From assembly GCF_900129705.1 (NCBI RefSeq), contig NZ_FQWO01000006.1:1-64000 (forward strand): a stretch of 64,000 nucleotides of DNA, read 5' to 3'. The DNA is from Flavobacterium granuli. Its GTDB lineage: Bacteria > Bacteroidota > Bacteroidia > Flavobacteriales > Flavobacteriaceae. Both the position numbers and the translations under genes were made by a program. Positions 63,426 to 64,000 of this stretch are shown here, piece after piece (within the stretch, counting starts at the first letter, position 1; every line of letters begins with the position of its first letter). The notes under the pieces are model-generated. The model worked only from the letters and a program-made list of their open reading frames with translations, did not search any database and was not told the DNA's origin.

Positions 63426-64000
63426 TTATAACTGCATTGCGCCAATTCCTAACGAATCGCAAAGGTACTGCCCATTTTGACAAAAGTCAACTAATTCTTG
63501 CTGAATAAATTGTAGTACCGTTTCGCTAACGTTTTCGGGATACAAAATATGAACATTAGCTCCGGCATCCAGCGTGAAACAAATTGGAACTTTAGTGTCG
63601 TTTCTGAATTTCCAAATGGCATTGATGATTTGCAAGGTATTGGGTTTCATTAAAATGAAATAAGGCATCGAAGTCATCATCATCGCGTGTAAGGTCAAAG
63701 CTTCGCTTTCGACAACTTTAATGAATTCTTCCAGATTTCCGCTTTCAAAAATGGAAATCAGCTTATCCAGATTTTCATGGGCCTGGGCAAATCGCCTTTC
63801 GGCAAAAGGATGATCATGCATCAAGTCATGTCCCACAGTGCTGGAAACCTGCTTTTCGCCTTTGTCAACCAATAAAATGGTATCCTGGTAATTCTTGAAG
63901 TTCTCGTGAATGGTATAAGGAAATTCCACGCCATACAAATCGGAACTGTCATTAATATTAGCCTGATTTCCCCAAACGACTACCTCGCCTTTTACACTGC
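63426..64000 (-). CDS. mvaD: Diphosphomevalonate decarboxylase, 5' partial
   Basis: The frame runs to the window edge: the codons before the apparent first start read GEVVVWGNQANINDSSDLYGVEFPYTIH, so the start lies outside. The visible ~190 residues hold the GHMP-kinase core of MvaD: VSSTVGHDLMHDHPFAERRFAQAHENL, ALTLHAMMMTSMPYFILM and the C-terminal DAGANVHILYP. MvaD decarboxylates mevalonate diphosphate to IPP. It is separated from the mevalonate kinase only by the small antitoxin-like gene. Confidence 0.93.
   Translation of the reverse strand, partial: SVKGEVVVWGNQANINDSSDLYGVEFPYTIHENFKNYQDTILLVDKGEKQVSSTVGHDLMHDHPFAERRFAQAHENLDKLISIFESGNLEEFIKVVESEALTLHAMMMTSMPYFILMKPNTLQIINAIWKFRNDTKVPICFTLDAGANVHILYPENVSETVLQFIQQELVDFCQNGQYLCDSLGIGAMQL

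Overview
The window is 64 kb of chromosome from a Flavobacterium-like member of the Bacteroidota. The evidence is direct. The DNA is AT-rich, and promoters match the Bacteroidota -7 box TAnnTTTG with little Shine-Dalgarno signal. There is a type IX secretion (T9SS) surface-adhesin module with a PorP/SprF partner, an NRPN-type UbiA prenyltransferase beside mevalonate-pathway genes, and many Bacteroidota-specific families (DUF4271, DUF4296, DUF3098, DUF5686, DUF177). Nearly all genes are intact, densely packed and housekeeping in type.

Layout. 1-6.6 kb: the 3' part of a giant DUF11-repeat adhesin with a T9SS type B sorting domain, followed by a PorP/SprF-like membrane protein and an OmpA-family protein. 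6.7-8.1 kb: a tyrosine integrase facing left, then the 3' fragment of a tRNA-Met gene that still has its terminator. This looks like the right end (attR) of an integrated element extending left out of the window, so the adhesin module may lie inside an island. 8.3-14.2 kb: riboflavin synthase, pdxA, and the DUF177-rpmF-fabH-accB-accC fatty-acid/ribosome cluster. 14.3-21.6 kb: two secreted peptidases, a tightly coupled oxidoreductase-mtgA-lpxR-like envelope operon, and a dicarboxylate/amino-acid symporter. 21.9-30 kb: tRNA-Ala(GGC), enoyl-CoA hydratase, a tiny membrane protein, a queD-like gene, an lpxH-like gene, then MFS-recJ-hopJ-rsmI on the minus strand. 30-35 kb: tdk, rpoN, asnS and an orphan secreted protein framed by two inverted structured repeats. 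35-43 kb: an RND exporter, a CPA2 antiporter with an SMR transporter, and a DUF5686 outer-membrane protein. 43-49 kb: pyrH-frr, patatin, thioredoxin-like, and ftsX-DUF3098-uppP-truB. 49-60 kb: leuS, a metallopeptidase, an Lrp regulator, hemD-DUF4271, glycosyltransferase-dihydroorotase-DUF4296, an epimerase and tyrS. 60-64 kb: a LuxE-like acyltransferase, UbiA, mevalonate kinase, an orphan antitoxin-like gene and the 3' part of mvaD.

How the genes work together: several blocks serve the envelope (T9SS adhesin export, lipid A and peptidoglycan remodelling, undecaprenyl recycling, FtsX). Others serve precursor supply (fatty-acid initiation, isoprenoids by the mevalonate route, UMP, riboflavin, PLP) and translation (three aminoacyl-tRNA synthetases, RRF, L32, TruB, RsmI).

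I did not find a complete new defence or biosynthetic system. The most unusual signals lie in the non-coding and repeat layer. One is a pair of inverted repeats with covarying hairpins around the lone gene at 34.2-35.0 kb. Another is a palindromic-repeat half-site translated in frame inside leuS. Others are a set of period-7 inverted arrays in three intergenic gaps and the tRNA-Met attR with clustered direct repeats beside the integrase.
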